From assembly GCF_026340975.1 (NCBI RefSeq), contig NZ_JAPEOS010000001.1:3443001-3507000 (forward strand): a stretch of DNA of 64,000 bases, read 5' to 3'. Numbering within the stretch: the first letter of the stretch is position 1; the number at the start of each line of letters is the position of its first letter. Below the pieces are notes generated by a model that was not told where the DNA came from, searched no databases, and was given only the letters and a program-made list of their open reading frames with translations. Origin of the DNA: Streptomyces sp. NBC_01214. GTDB lineage: Bacteria > Actinomycetota > Actinomycetes > Streptomycetales > Streptomycetaceae. Shown piece after piece: positions 34,756 to 43,350 of this stretch. The position numbers and the translations under genes were made by a program.

Positions 34756-34772
34756 GAGGAGACGCGTCGTGA
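34636..34772 (+). pseudogene. C-terminal remnant of a contractile-injection-system baseplate protein
   Basis: The frame reads DVLLHPADPLSGRRGDPTE and then RIDLEPSALAFSFDHRVRV, ending at TGA 34770-34772. This ending overlaps the tail-protein start by 4 bp, the arrangement seen at baseplate/tail junctions of Streptomyces extracellular contractile injection loci. Everything before about 34636 is absent. The family call rests on pattern memory and context. Confidence 0.5.
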
Positions 34773-35434
34773 ACGCCGGCGGGAGCATGCGCGGCTCCGT
34801 CGACGGATTCGGCTCCTCCGCGCCGCTGGGCGTGATGCTGCCGGCGGTGTTCGCCGACGACGACCTCGCGCAGCGCTTCGTCGCGGGTATCGACGAGGCC
34901 CTCGCACCGCTGCACAACGTGCTCGACTGCCTGGACGCCTATTTCACGCCGTCGCTCGCGCCCGCGGACTTCACCCGCTGGCTCGGCAGCTGGGTGGGTG
35001 CGGAAAGCGACGGGCCGGACGCTGCCGGGGGCGCAGACGGCCCCGCGGACGCCGAACCGGCGGAAGCCGCGCCGGCCCCACCGGCCACCGGCCGTCCGCA
35101 GGACACGGAAGCGACGGTCGCGCTGCGCGCCGCGGTGACCGCCGCGGTACGGCTGCACCGGATCCGTGGGACCCGGCGCGGACTGTCCGAGACGATACGG
35201 CTCGCCTTCGGAGTGGAGCCGGAGATCACCGAGAGCGGCGCGGCCGCCTGGGACGCGCGGCCCCTGGGCCCGGTCCCCGGCGAGCGGCGGCCGCATCTGC
35301 ACGTCACCGTACGGCTGCCGGAGCCCGACCCGGCCGCCGAACACCGGCTGGAGCGGCTCGTAGCGGCAGCTCGCCCCGCCCATATGCCTTACACGGTCCA
35401 GGTGACCGCCCCCGAAAGGACTTCCGACAGGTGA
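34769..35434 (+). CDS. Phage-tail-like protein of a contractile injection system (Tail_P2_I-like)
   Basis: 221 residues from GTG 34769 with AGGAG 7 bp upstream. It overlaps the baseplate remnant stop by 4 bp and the next gene start by 4 bp. Key parts are VMLPAVFADDDLAQRFVAG, LDCLDAYFTPSLAPADFTRW followed by LGSWVG, and RLHRIRGTRRGLSETIRLAF. All are typical of tail protein I homologs in extracellular contractile injection clusters of Streptomyces. A low-complexity Ala/Pro/Asp insert (about 75-105) interrupts the domain. By family it is a baseplate wedge component. With sheath, tube and ATPase genes absent upstream, it cannot form a particle alone. Confidence 0.75.
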   Translation: MNAGGSMRGSVDGFGSSAPLGVMLPAVFADDDLAQRFVAGIDEALAPLHNVLDCLDAYFTPSLAPADFTRWLGSWVGAESDGPDAAGGADGPADAEPAEAAPAPPATGRPQDTEATVALRAAVTAAVRLHRIRGTRRGLSETIRLAFGVEPEITESGAAAWDARPLGPVPGERRPHLHVTVRLPEPDPAAEHRLERLVAAARPAHMPYTVQVTAPERTSDR

Positions 35435-36625
35435 CCAATCAGCAGGGTTCCCCGTCCACCCCGTCGTCCGCAGCTGTCGGCGCCGACGCGGGGAACGCGG
35501 GGAACACGTCACGTCATTGTGCTGAATGCGGTACGCGCTCGACTCCGGGGCAGTCGTTCTGCGACGGCTGCGGCGCGGTAATGAGCTGGACCCCGGGGCA
35601 GGAGGAACGGGGTACGGGGACGGCAGGTCGGCAAGGCGGCGCGGGTGCGTCGGGTGCGTCGGTTTCTTCGGGCTCGGGCGGGGGCACGTCGGCCGACGGC
35701 GATGCCGAGTCCGATCCTGAGGGCAGCCCGGGGCGCGGTCCCGACCCCGACCCCGACCCCGACCCCGATTCCGGCCCCGGCCTCGGTCCTGATGCCGGTG
35801 ATCCCGCCCCCCGGGCAGGGAACGCGGGCCCGGTGCGGGAAGCGGTCCACGGACCCGTGAGCGCCGCATCGCCGACGGCGGCGCGCGCGGAGGAGGAGAC
35901 CCTCCCCACCGTCCCGGTGGCTCCCGTCGCACCGGCCGCCTCCCCGGCGGGCGCGACCCCGGACGCGAGCGCGCGCCAGGGCGCTGCTCGTTCCGGTCGC
36001 CGACCAGCGCGCCGCCGCACCGGCACCGGATGTCGCGCCGGTCCTCCCCGGCGTGCCCGCCGGGGCCCGCCCCCGCGTCCAGGCTCCCAGCGCGGAACCC
36101 ACCGACGAGGCGGGTCCGCACGGGGCGTTCAACGTGAATACGGCATGGAGCGCGGCGCGCGACCACTTCGCGAAGCGGGCCCAGGTCACCCCGGATTCCG
36201 CCGAGGCGTCCCGTTCCTTCGACGGCCACCCGCCGAAGGTGCTCTTCGACAAGATCAACAACAGCTGGTGGGGCCCCGGCGTCTCGCAGTCCGCCGACGG
36301 GAAGTGGATAGAGGCGCGCTTCAAGGAACCCACCCGCCTGCTGGACATCCTGATCACGTCCGGCATCTCCACCAAGGCTTCGGACCTCTCCGAGGCCGCG
36401 CTGCCGCACCGCATGGACGCGATCATCATCACGGCCGACGGGAAGCAGACCACGCGCCAGATCACCCTCGACCAGGTGAGCGGGCCGCAACAGCGGAAGT
36501 TCCGGGCACAGAACGTCGTCAGCGTCAGGTTCGTCATCCGCTCGGCGTTCAACGTGGGCGCCGACAAGCAGGTTTCGATGGCCGAGATCGAGTTCTTCAC
36601 CCGCGCCGCGACCAGCGGTACCTAG
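35431..36625 (+). pseudogene. Zinc-ribbon plus discoidin-like (F5/8 type C) protein, split by a frameshift
   Basis: From GTG 35431 the first frame encodes CAECGTRSTPGQSFCDGCG, a four-cysteine zinc ribbon near residue 31, then a long acidic Pro/Asp-rich linker with a PDPDPDPDPD run encoded by a 6-bp repeat (about 35740-35775). After ARQGA (near 35980) the sense continues one frame over as LLVPVADQRAAAPAPDVAP and ends in a discoidin-like domain (KWIEARFKEPTRLLDILITSG, VSVRFVIRSAF, EIEFFTRA) with stop at 36625. A single-base indel around 35975-35990 explains the break. It overlaps the tail gene by 4 bp, so it is the last gene of the injection-system operon. The domain may bind glycans. Confidence 0.7.
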
Positions 36626-36626
36626 T

Positions 36627-36932
36627 GTTCTGAGTCGGGAACTCTGTTCGGATGCGCGGGCTCGCCCCCTGGCACGGATCGAGCAGCCGAAGGCCGAGTT
36701 GACGCTGTCGGAGAAGGAACGGGCCGCGCTCGAGGAGCGGGCGCGGCGTCGTTTCACGCCGCAGGTGCGGGCCCTGCGGCGTCGGATCGTACGTGCGCGT
36801 GCTGATGATGTCTCGAACGAGGACGTCGCTGCTCAACTCGGCGCCCCACCCCAGACGGTGGGGCGCCGGCGGTCCCGGTTCGTGCGATACCGGATTGAAA
36901 GCGCTTCGAGCGAGTCAAGGACAGGCGCCTGA
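36627..36932 (+). pseudogene. IS630-family transposase, N-terminal helix-turn-helix fragment
   Basis: LTLSEKERAALEERARRRF, RALRRRIVRARADDVSNEDV and AAQLGAPPQTVGRRRSRFV are the start of an IS630-type transposase. The frame runs into unrelated sequence at about 36890 and the DDE domain is absent. Confidence 0.7.
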
Positions 36933-37465
36933 CGGCAGAAAGGCCAGGTCAGACGCCCTTCCTCGTGCGTCTAGAAAAAGCCGAGGCGCTTCGGCGCGTA
37001 CGAGACCAGGAGGTTCTTCGTGTGCTGGTGGTACACGCGCCGTACCGTCGCTGACCAGCCCAGATGGCACGTGTCGGGCCAAGTTCCCGTGGCTTGGCCC
37101 GTGAATGGCCCGGATCTTGGTTGTCATACGTCTCATCTGCGTCGTGGTGGTTCGTGGTCGGGCGCGTGCATCCGACTCCCGGAGCCCGCCTTGTGCCCGC
37201 AGGTAGATCATTAGACAGGGCTCTGCGCCGTTGGACACGGTTTCGATTCCCGCCATCTTCACTCCTCCCATGTGGGCGAAGGCAACGCAGTCTTGTCCGG
37301 GGCCCGATGGTAGGTGCCGACGTCCGGATTGCGCCTACCAACAGAGGCAAAAGCAGCACCTAACGGCATCAGCCCCAATACCATCCGGTGGTTGCTGCTG
37401 GACGCTCCTACCCCGATGGGGGCGGCGCGCCCAGCCTTTTCCCGTACTCCCGAGGAGCCGGATCC
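36933..37465. other. Intergenic region, no gene recognised
   Basis: About 530 bp. GGTTTCGATTCCCGCC near 37229-37244 recalls a tRNA T-arm, but the stem does not pair and no acceptor or anticodon stem fits. GAGGAG at 37452-37457 is the ribosome site of the next gene. Confidence 0.35.
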
Positions 37466-38179
37466 ATGACCGACATCCAGCATGATGCGATACCGGCCAA
37501 GCCTCAGAACGCGCCGGGGCCTCCTCGGAACCCGTGGAAAACGGCCACGGTGTGCCTGGCCGCCGCCCTGACCGCCACCTCCGGCGGTCTGGTCTACACC
37601 CTGGTCTCCGACCAGGGGGCAGCAGCGCCGGAGGCGTCCGCGTCGGTCCGGGAGGACACGCGTACTCCGGATACCCCCGATGGAGACGTACCCTCTGCCG
37701 CGCCGTCTTCGTCGCCCTCTGCTGCAGGCTCCGCAGTCGGCACCGAGGCCCGCAGCGGCGGCGCGTACGTGACCGTGACCAAGGTGACCCGGGCCGACAG
37801 CATCAAGCAGACCGACCAGGGCGAAACCGCGACGGTGAAGGCCGGGGACGGGGCGGTGTTCATCGTGCTCGACACGATGGTTCGCAACGAGACGAAGGCC
37901 AGCATGGATCTCACGTGCGGCTATCCCGTGGCGAACTCACTGATCGACGACCAGGGCCGCCGGTACGACGCGATCAAGGACCTGTACAAGCTGCAGGGGA
38001 ACCCGGAGTGCAACGACCAGCTGCAGCCGGGGTTCAAGAACGGTATGCAGTACGTGTACCGCGTTCCGGCGGGGGCGCGGATCGTGTCGTGGAAGTTCCA
38101 GGAGGTCGACTTCTCCGCTGCCGAGGAAGCAGCGGCGGGGCTGGTGCAGGTCGGCGAGGCCGCGGCGCAGGGAGCGTAG
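37466..38179 (+). CDS. Membrane-anchored extracytoplasmic protein with DUF4352-like domain
   Basis: 237 residues from ATG 37466 (GAGGAG 8 bp upstream). A short cytoplasmic part with NPWKTATVCLAAALTATSGG forms one membrane helix near residues 25-45. A Ser/Pro/Ala linker follows to about residue 90, and a beta-rich domain contains GGAYVTVTKVTRADSI, AVFIVLDTMVRNETKASMDL, DDQGRRYDAIKDLY and GMQYVYRVPAGA. This fits the DUF4352 (MPT63-like immunoglobulin fold) group. The two cysteines (LTCGYP and NPECND) may form a disulfide. Function unknown. Confidence 0.75.
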   Translation: MTDIQHDAIPAKPQNAPGPPRNPWKTATVCLAAALTATSGGLVYTLVSDQGAAAPEASASVREDTRTPDTPDGDVPSAAPSSSPSAAGSAVGTEARSGGAYVTVTKVTRADSIKQTDQGETATVKAGDGAVFIVLDTMVRNETKASMDLTCGYPVANSLIDDQGRRYDAIKDLYKLQGNPECNDQLQPGFKNGMQYVYRVPAGARIVSWKFQEVDFSAAEEAAAGLVQVGEAAAQGA

Positions 38180-38345
38180 GCGCTGGCCGTTGAACTGCAG
38201 CTTGACCACCGTGCCGGTCGGGATCTTGCCTTGCTGCTTGTAGTGGGTGCCGGGCCGGAGCGGACGCCGAGTCCCTTGCCGGGGCTGACGATCTCGGCCT
38301 TGGGCTTTGCCTCGGGCTGCTGGTGATGGCCGCGAGCGGTCAACG
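38180..38345 (-). pseudogene. Bacterial SH3-domain fragment
   Basis: On the minus strand KAEIVSPGKGLGVRSGP (frame 1) continues, after a one-base shift, as GTHYKQQGKIPTGTVVKLQF and NGQRLRSL. The VRSGPGTHY...GKIPTGT pattern is that of SH3_3 domains in cell-wall-associated proteins. The fragment has no start, is frameshifted and ends next to the convergent DUF4352 gene. Confidence 0.5.
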
Positions 38346-38482
38346 CCTCCACACCGCATCCGCGTCCGCCTTGCGAGCAGGCGATGGGCGACGCTGTAGG
38401 GCTGGCGCCTGCCGCGGAGACTGCTGGCTCACCATCCACACTACGGCCCCCATGTCAGTGCCGGATCGTAGTCTCGGGGGCT

Positions 38483-39799
38483 ATGAGCGAAGGACCGGCG
38501 GAAGAGCCGCATGACATGCATTCCTTGTTGTCGAATCCCAGTCTCCTTCTCACGACGGAACCGGCACGTGTCATCGAGCTGTTGGGCCGTGCAGACGACT
38601 CTCGGAGTCGGGCCGTAGCAGCGGTGTACCGGGCTTCGGCGGAAGTGCACCGGACGCTGGTGCCGGTTCAGAGACGCCAGGTGCTGACGCTGGACGCGGC
38701 ACGGCTGGGTGAGACGGAACTCGCCGCATGGTTCGGGAGCGCGGATGTGCCGGGGCAGCCCGGTCCAGAGTGGGTTCCGGAGTGGGCGAGCGGCTCTGCT
38801 TCCGACCCTCGGTTCCTGCGCGCTTTCACAGGCCACGACGCTCCTGTGACGGCCGTGGCGACGGCGGTTGTCGACCATCGGCCGGTCGCCGTTGCGGGAA
38901 GCAAGGACGGGGCTGTGCGGGTGTGGGACTTGACGACCGGGAGGCTGCGGCATGAGCTGACGACGGGCCATACCGACCCGGTGTCGTCGGTGACGGCCGA
39001 GTTGCTGGCCGTGGCCACGGCTCTGGTGGACGAGCGTGCCTTGGCGTTCACACTGCACGCCTTTGGGCCGGTGGGCGTGTGGGATCTGGAGACAGGCCGT
39101 TCTGCAGGCGAACTCGTCGACATGGTGGAGTGCGCGACCCCGGACGGGCGCCGTGTGGCTCTGACCATGGGGAAGGACCGGACACTGCAGGCATGGGACC
39201 TGCTCACCGGGGCCCAGATCAGCGCGTTCCCCTGGGTCACGGACATAGGTGTGCTGGGCGGGCGCCTCGTCGCCGTTGCCGCCGCCGTGAACCAACCGGT
39301 CCAGGTGTGGGATCTGATGGCCGACCGTCAGGTCGCCGAGCGTCTCGCGGTCGTGGATGCCTTCCTGGTCGAAGGACAGCGGCCGTTCGCTGTGACTGAG
39401 GAGGAAGGCCAGCCGCCGCGCGTGTGGGACCTCATCACCGGTCACCCGATCGAAGGAGCCGAGCGGGCAGAGCTCGGGTTGTTGGAGGCGGAGGACTTGT
39501 CAGGCGTGTCAGCTCTGACAGCGGTCAACAACCGAGTGGTCGCCGTCACCCTCGACTATCAGGCCGAACCGGAACTGGTCGGGAACTGGACCGCCGACTA
39601 CCGCGACAAAGACGCGTCCATCCGAAGACGTGAGACCGCGGTCCTGGGCGCGAGCAGGGTCGTGCTCTGTGCGGGAGCCGATCAGGCACTGCACGTCTGG
39701 GACCTGACCACGAGCACTCAGCGCACCGACGACATCCGAGCCATCAGGAGTGCCCCTGCCGGGGACGGACTGCTGGCCCTGTCCCCCCGACCCGGGTGA
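38483..39799 (+). CDS. WD40-repeat protein, N-terminal part of a frameshifted gene (WD40-1)
   Basis: 438 residues from ATG 38483 to a premature TGA. The N terminus (HSLLSNPSLLLTTEPARVIE, then AAVYRAS) is shared with the WD40 protein at 43351, so both have a small helical domain of about 80-100 residues before the propeller. WD40 blades follow, for example AVAGSKDGAVRVWDLTTG. At 39785-39790 there is a CCCCCC run. Removing one C makes the frame read ALSPDPGERTDLWDLIAG and join exactly with the next entry. Original length would be about 912 residues. It may be a pseudogene, a sequencing error or a slippage-controlled gene. Confidence 0.8.
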   Translation: MSEGPAEEPHDMHSLLSNPSLLLTTEPARVIELLGRADDSRSRAVAAVYRASAEVHRTLVPVQRRQVLTLDAARLGETELAAWFGSADVPGQPGPEWVPEWASGSASDPRFLRAFTGHDAPVTAVATAVVDHRPVAVAGSKDGAVRVWDLTTGRLRHELTTGHTDPVSSVTAELLAVATALVDERALAFTLHAFGPVGVWDLETGRSAGELVDMVECATPDGRRVALTMGKDRTLQAWDLLTGAQISAFPWVTDIGVLGGRLVAVAAAVNQPVQVWDLMADRQVAERLAVVDAFLVEGQRPFAVTEEEGQPPRVWDLITGHPIEGAERAELGLLEAEDLSGVSALTAVNNRVVAVTLDYQAEPELVGNWTADYRDKDASIRRRETAVLGASRVVLCAGADQALHVWDLTTSTQRTDDIRAIRSAPAGDGLLALSPRPG

Positions 39800-41222
39800 G
39801 CGAACAGACCTGTGGGACCTGATAGCGGGCCGCAGAGGCGGCCGCATCAGTACCGGGAACGCGGTAGGAGTCGGGCCTCGGGCCACTTCCCGGTCCCTGG
39901 TGCTGCAGGGGCGAATGGTTTCGCTCGCCGCCGAACCGGACGGCACGGTCACTGTGCTGGACGCGGTGGAAGGGTGGCCCTCGGGGCGGCCGCTGACCGG
40001 CCACACGGAGCGGGTGTGCGCCATGGACACCGTGCCCGCCGGGCAAGCGACGCTGGCGGTGACCGCCAGCCTGGACCAGACCGTGCGGGTGTGGGATCTG
40101 GAGACCCGGATGCAGCAGGGCGAGCCCCTTACCGGGCACACCGGCCAGGTGTGGGACCTCGACACCACCCTCGTGGAGGGACGTCCGGTGGCCCTGACCG
40201 CGGGCGAAGACCGCACGGTGCGCATGTGGGATCTCACCCAGGTTCACGGTGGTGGCCGGCACCGCTCCGGTCATACCGGCGCCGTCGTCGCCCTCACCAC
40301 GACGATTCTCGACGGGAAGCCCGTGGCCATCACCGCGGGCTCCGACAAGACCGTACGGACCTGGGACGTGGCCACCGGTCAGCAGGTCACCGATGCCTCG
40401 CAAACCGTGGCAGCCGTCATGACGACAGCGGACGTGGACGGGCGCCCGGTCGTCGTGACCGCCGGCCCGGACGCGACCTTGCACATTCTCGATCCCGTCA
40501 GCGGCCGAGAGGTTCGCTCGGCGACGCCCAGCCACCACGGCAGAGTCCTCGCCATGGCCACGGCGAACCTGGACGGAGTGCCCGTAGCGGTCACCGCGGG
40601 CAGCGACCGCACCGTGGGGGTCTGGGATCTCAACACTGGCAAGGCGTTGTGCGAGCCTCTCACCGGTCACTCCAGCCGGGTCACAGCCGTTGCCACCACT
40701 GTTCTGGACGGACGGCCCGTCGCGGTGACGGGCGGCTGGGACAAGTCGGTGCGGCTGTGGGACCTCACCACCGGCCGCCAGATCGACGGGCCATTGACCG
40801 GCCACACGGACTGGGTGACCTCGGTGGCCACCGCGACGCTGCCCAGCGGTCCTGCCGCGGTGACAAAGGGGCGGGACGGAACGGTCTGCCTGTGGGACCT
40901 CAGCTCCATGGCCCAGGTCGGCAGCCACGAGCTCACCGAGTCAGGTGCGAGCGGGGCGATAGCCGTCAGCAGCACCGATGACGGGCGACTCGTGGCGGCC
41001 ATCAGCCATGACAACACCGTGCGGTTCCTCGACCTGGCCACAGGGCGCAGGGCCACCACCGACTATCTGCTCCCTCTGCCCGTGCACGCGCTCACAGCCG
41101 CACCGAATGGTGATCTCGTGGTCGCGTTCGGCCCCGAGGTGGCAGTGCTGCGGCTCCAGGCGTCCGGCGCTGTCGAAGTCACGCAGGGTGCTGCCGCCAC
41201 GAGCGGAGCCGTACACCCATGA
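39750..41222 (+). CDS. WD40-repeat protein, C-terminal part of the frameshifted gene (WD40-1)
   Basis: About 480 residues of continuous WD40 blades from TDLWDLIAGRRGG onward, for example LTASLDQTVRVWDLETR-like, TAGEDRTVRMWDLT, TAGSDKTVRTWDVATG, TAGSDRTVGVWDLNTG and TGGWDKSVRLWDLTTG. The internal ATG near the start has no ribosome site, so this part is expressed only if the upstream frameshift is bypassed or repaired. The stop TGA 41220-41222 overlaps an ATG (41219) that begins an EEP-family sequence, the translational coupling expected for an operon. The propeller should bind protein or peptide partners. Confidence 0.8.
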   Translation: MPLPGTDCWPCPPDPGERTDLWDLIAGRRGGRISTGNAVGVGPRATSRSLVLQGRMVSLAAEPDGTVTVLDAVEGWPSGRPLTGHTERVCAMDTVPAGQATLAVTASLDQTVRVWDLETRMQQGEPLTGHTGQVWDLDTTLVEGRPVALTAGEDRTVRMWDLTQVHGGGRHRSGHTGAVVALTTTILDGKPVAITAGSDKTVRTWDVATGQQVTDASQTVAAVMTTADVDGRPVVVTAGPDATLHILDPVSGREVRSATPSHHGRVLAMATANLDGVPVAVTAGSDRTVGVWDLNTGKALCEPLTGHSSRVTAVATTVLDGRPVAVTGGWDKSVRLWDLTTGRQIDGPLTGHTDWVTSVATATLPSGPAAVTKGRDGTVCLWDLSSMAQVGSHELTESGASGAIAVSSTDDGRLVAAISHDNTVRFLDLATGRRATTDYLLPLPVHALTAAPNGDLVVAFGPEVAVLRLQASGAVEVTQGAAATSGAVHP

Positions 41223-41268
41223 GAATCCGGGTTGTCTCACTCAACGTGCAGCGGACTTCCGTCCCCGC
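41219..41268 (+). pseudogene. First codons of an EEP-family phosphatase/nuclease, rest lost
   Basis: ATG 41219 overlaps the WD40 stop (ATGA) and is followed by RIRVVSLNVQ, the conserved first strand of endonuclease/exonuclease/phosphatase proteins with the metal-binding Asn. After about 15 codons the similarity ends and IS5 transposase sequence appears about 90 bp further. So a WD40-coupled EEP gene was destroyed here. Confidence 0.5.
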
Positions 41269-41359
41269 ACCCCCCGGTGAAGGAGCGCGCGGTCGAATCT
41301 TGCCCAGCCATCGACTGTCTGCCGCTTGCCGACCGGGCACTTATGGTGGCATCGGTCTG

Positions 41360-41485
41360 GCGCCAACGGTGATCGCGAACCGGGCGTACTCCTCACGCAT
41401 GATCCGGTCCCACCTCCGCGAACGGGACATCCGGGCGGTGATCCCGCAGCCAGTGGACCAGGTCCGCAACCGGCTACGACGTGGT
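41360..41485 (+). pseudogene. IS5-family transposase fragment
   Basis: VIANRAYSSRMIRSHLRERD followed by IRAVIPQPVDQVRNRLRRG is the typical middle of IS5-group DDE transposases (ADKAYSS...RRGIRAVIP pattern). Both ends are missing, and the following codons are shadows. Confidence 0.65.
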
Positions 41486-41837
41486 CGAGGAGATGCTGGG
41501 CGCCCCGCTGGTGGTTCGACCGGTCGGGCATCGAGTGGTGCTGGCCACCTACTTGGCCGTATTCGGCTGCCGTCGAATCACGTGAACATCCGCGCCACCT
41601 GACACGGATCCGCTGCCGCCCGAATCGCTGCTCATTCTCACGAACAGAGTCAGAAAGGCCGTTTGTTCGGCGAACACTCCCACTCGCTGGAGCGAACCCG
41701 TGCCGACGGCGCTGGAAAACCCCGTCGGCGCGGCGTCTCGGTGGTCCGCTTCGGAGCGGGCCGCCGGTCTGGTCAGGCCAGGACGTCAGTTACAGCCGGG
41801 GGGAAGCCTCGGCGCCACGAGCGGCAACGGCGACCGG
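41486..41837. other. Debris between the IS5 fragment and the minus-strand WD40 gene
   Basis: 350 bp with short frames only. GWRRCWAPRWWFDR-like and other stretches are shifted IS5 pieces at the left edge. Nothing else recognised, and no clear terminator for the convergent WD40 genes. Confidence 0.35.
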
Positions 41838-42971
41838 TCAGGCGCTGTCACACCCCTGCGCCGTCCCGCCGTAGTACAGCAACGCCACCTCCTGGCCGGC
41901 GCAGGCGACCAGGCCGCCTTCCGGACCGATGGCCAGCCTCACGCGACGACGCCTTGCCCCAAGTGACCGCTGGCGTGCGGAGGCGCCCTCACAGATGGGG
42001 AGTTGGAGCGTCGGTCCGGTCTGTTCGTCGGTTGCCACGTCCCAGATCCGCAGGGTGCCGTCGTCGTGACCGGCCAGCACGACGGTGCGGCCACGCAGCA
42101 CCATGGTCTGCAGTGCACTGACTCCGGCGGGCCGGTAGAGGAGGTCGGTGAGGCTTTCGGCCTGCCATGCCCTGAGAGCCTGTCCCGTAGTCATGTCCCA
42201 CAGTTCCAACCGCCCGTCCCAGTAACCGGCCACTACGACGGGACGGCCGCCGAGTGTCATCACGGCGATCGCGGAGACTGGGCCGTCTGCGGTGGGGAAT
42301 GATGTGAGCTGCCTGCCTTCCGTGAGGTCCCAGATTCGTATCTTCTCGTCCCAGTCGTGGTCTAGGTCCATGCCACCGCCGGTGATGGCGACGGCACGGC
42401 CGTCGACCATCGCAGTGGCCACGTGGGCCACCCAGGTTGTGTGACCAACAAGGGGGGAACCGATCTGCCGGCAAGTCGTCAGGTCCCACAGCCGTACCGT
42501 GCAGTCCTCGTGGCCGGTGACGACGACCGGGCAGGCATCGATCATGACTACGGCCACGGCTTGGGTATCCTCGGCAGGCAGGTCCGACACATGGTGTCCA
42601 GCGGCCAGGTCCCACAGTCCGACCCTGCGCGAATCGTGGCCGAGGACGGCGACCGCCGGACGATTTCCGAACGGGACGATCGCCATGTCCTCCACCGCAC
42701 CGACCGATATCTCACCGGAGCAGCTGCCGTCGGTCAGGTCCCACACGCACGCGGTGTCCTTGCCAGCGGTGACGGCGACACGGTGTCCGTCGAGCACCGT
42801 GGTCACCACAGTGCTGACCGGAGACAACGATGTGCCTCCGCATTCCGAGCGAGTCCACCGGGGAACCCAGATGTCGGACAAAGCACCGTCCGCCGGATTG
42901 CGCATTCTTCCACCCCGCACGGTGACATGAGCCAGGCGACCGTCTCCGGCTGCTTCAGAACGGTCGCCCAC
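41838..42971 (-). CDS. WD40-repeat protein without the N-terminal helical domain (WD40-2)
   Basis: About 377 residues read from a GTG at 42971. Blades include TAGKDTACVWDLTDG, LGHDSRRVGLWDLAAG, TGHEDCTVRLWDLTTC, DWDEKIRIWDLTEGR, AGYWDGRLELWDMTTG and AGHDDGTLRIWDVATD, enough for one seven-bladed propeller. It lacks the helical domain of the two plus-strand relatives and has no good ribosome site. It may be a 5'-truncated copy, or may start further downstream. It is opposite in direction to both neighbours and no EEP gene follows it. Confidence 0.7.
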   Translation of the reverse strand: MGDRSEAAGDGRLAHVTVRGGRMRNPADGALSDIWVPRWTRSECGGTSLSPVSTVVTTVLDGHRVAVTAGKDTACVWDLTDGSCSGEISVGAVEDMAIVPFGNRPAVAVLGHDSRRVGLWDLAAGHHVSDLPAEDTQAVAVVMIDACPVVVTGHEDCTVRLWDLTTCRQIGSPLVGHTTWVAHVATAMVDGRAVAITGGGMDLDHDWDEKIRIWDLTEGRQLTSFPTADGPVSAIAVMTLGGRPVVVAGYWDGRLELWDMTTGQALRAWQAESLTDLLYRPAGVSALQTMVLRGRTVVLAGHDDGTLRIWDVATDEQTGPTLQLPICEGASARQRSLGARRRRVRLAIGPEGGLVACAGQEVALLYYGGTAQGCDSA

Positions 42972-43350
42972 TGCTCGGTGGGCACGGCCGAGCAGCTTAA
43001 CTCATGCGGCTCAGCCGGTCGTTTGGGAGCCGCTTTCCGGTACGCCGAGCAGCTGGGGGCCGGGCGGTGTCGTGGCTGACTTCACAGCAGCAAGTGGATG
43101 TTTGCGTCATTCGTCTGCAGGATGCGCCTCACTCATCCCAGGGGCGCAAACACCCTTGTGCCTTGCGTCCGGCGTGGCGGTGGCCGACATGGAGGCGTGC
43201 CAGCCTCACCTGACACATGGCAGTAGTCGCTCGGTGTCCGGTTCCGACCGGTGGAACGTCGGCCCTTGGAAGATCACGACATGTATCATTGCCTGCCACT
43301 GTGGAGGTGGGGCATCATCCAGGTTGCCCTGCTGTGACGGGGGTGGACGC
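42972..43350. other. Divergent intergenic region between WD40-2 and WD40-3
   Basis: 380 bp that should hold the promoters of both genes. The plus-strand frame is open through the region from a GTG at 43072, but the encoded residues (many Cys and Ser) resemble no domain and do not match the WD40-1 N terminus. AT content is slightly higher near 43275-43295. Confidence 0.35.

Noticed and set aside
35740..35775. Six-base tandem repeat as a regulatory element
   Set aside because: It encodes the PD repeat of the linker in the zinc-ribbon gene, so it is a coding feature.
37215..37255. Possible tRNA 3' half or attachment site
   Set aside because: The T-arm-like bases do not form a stem, and no acceptor, D or anticodon arm fits upstream.
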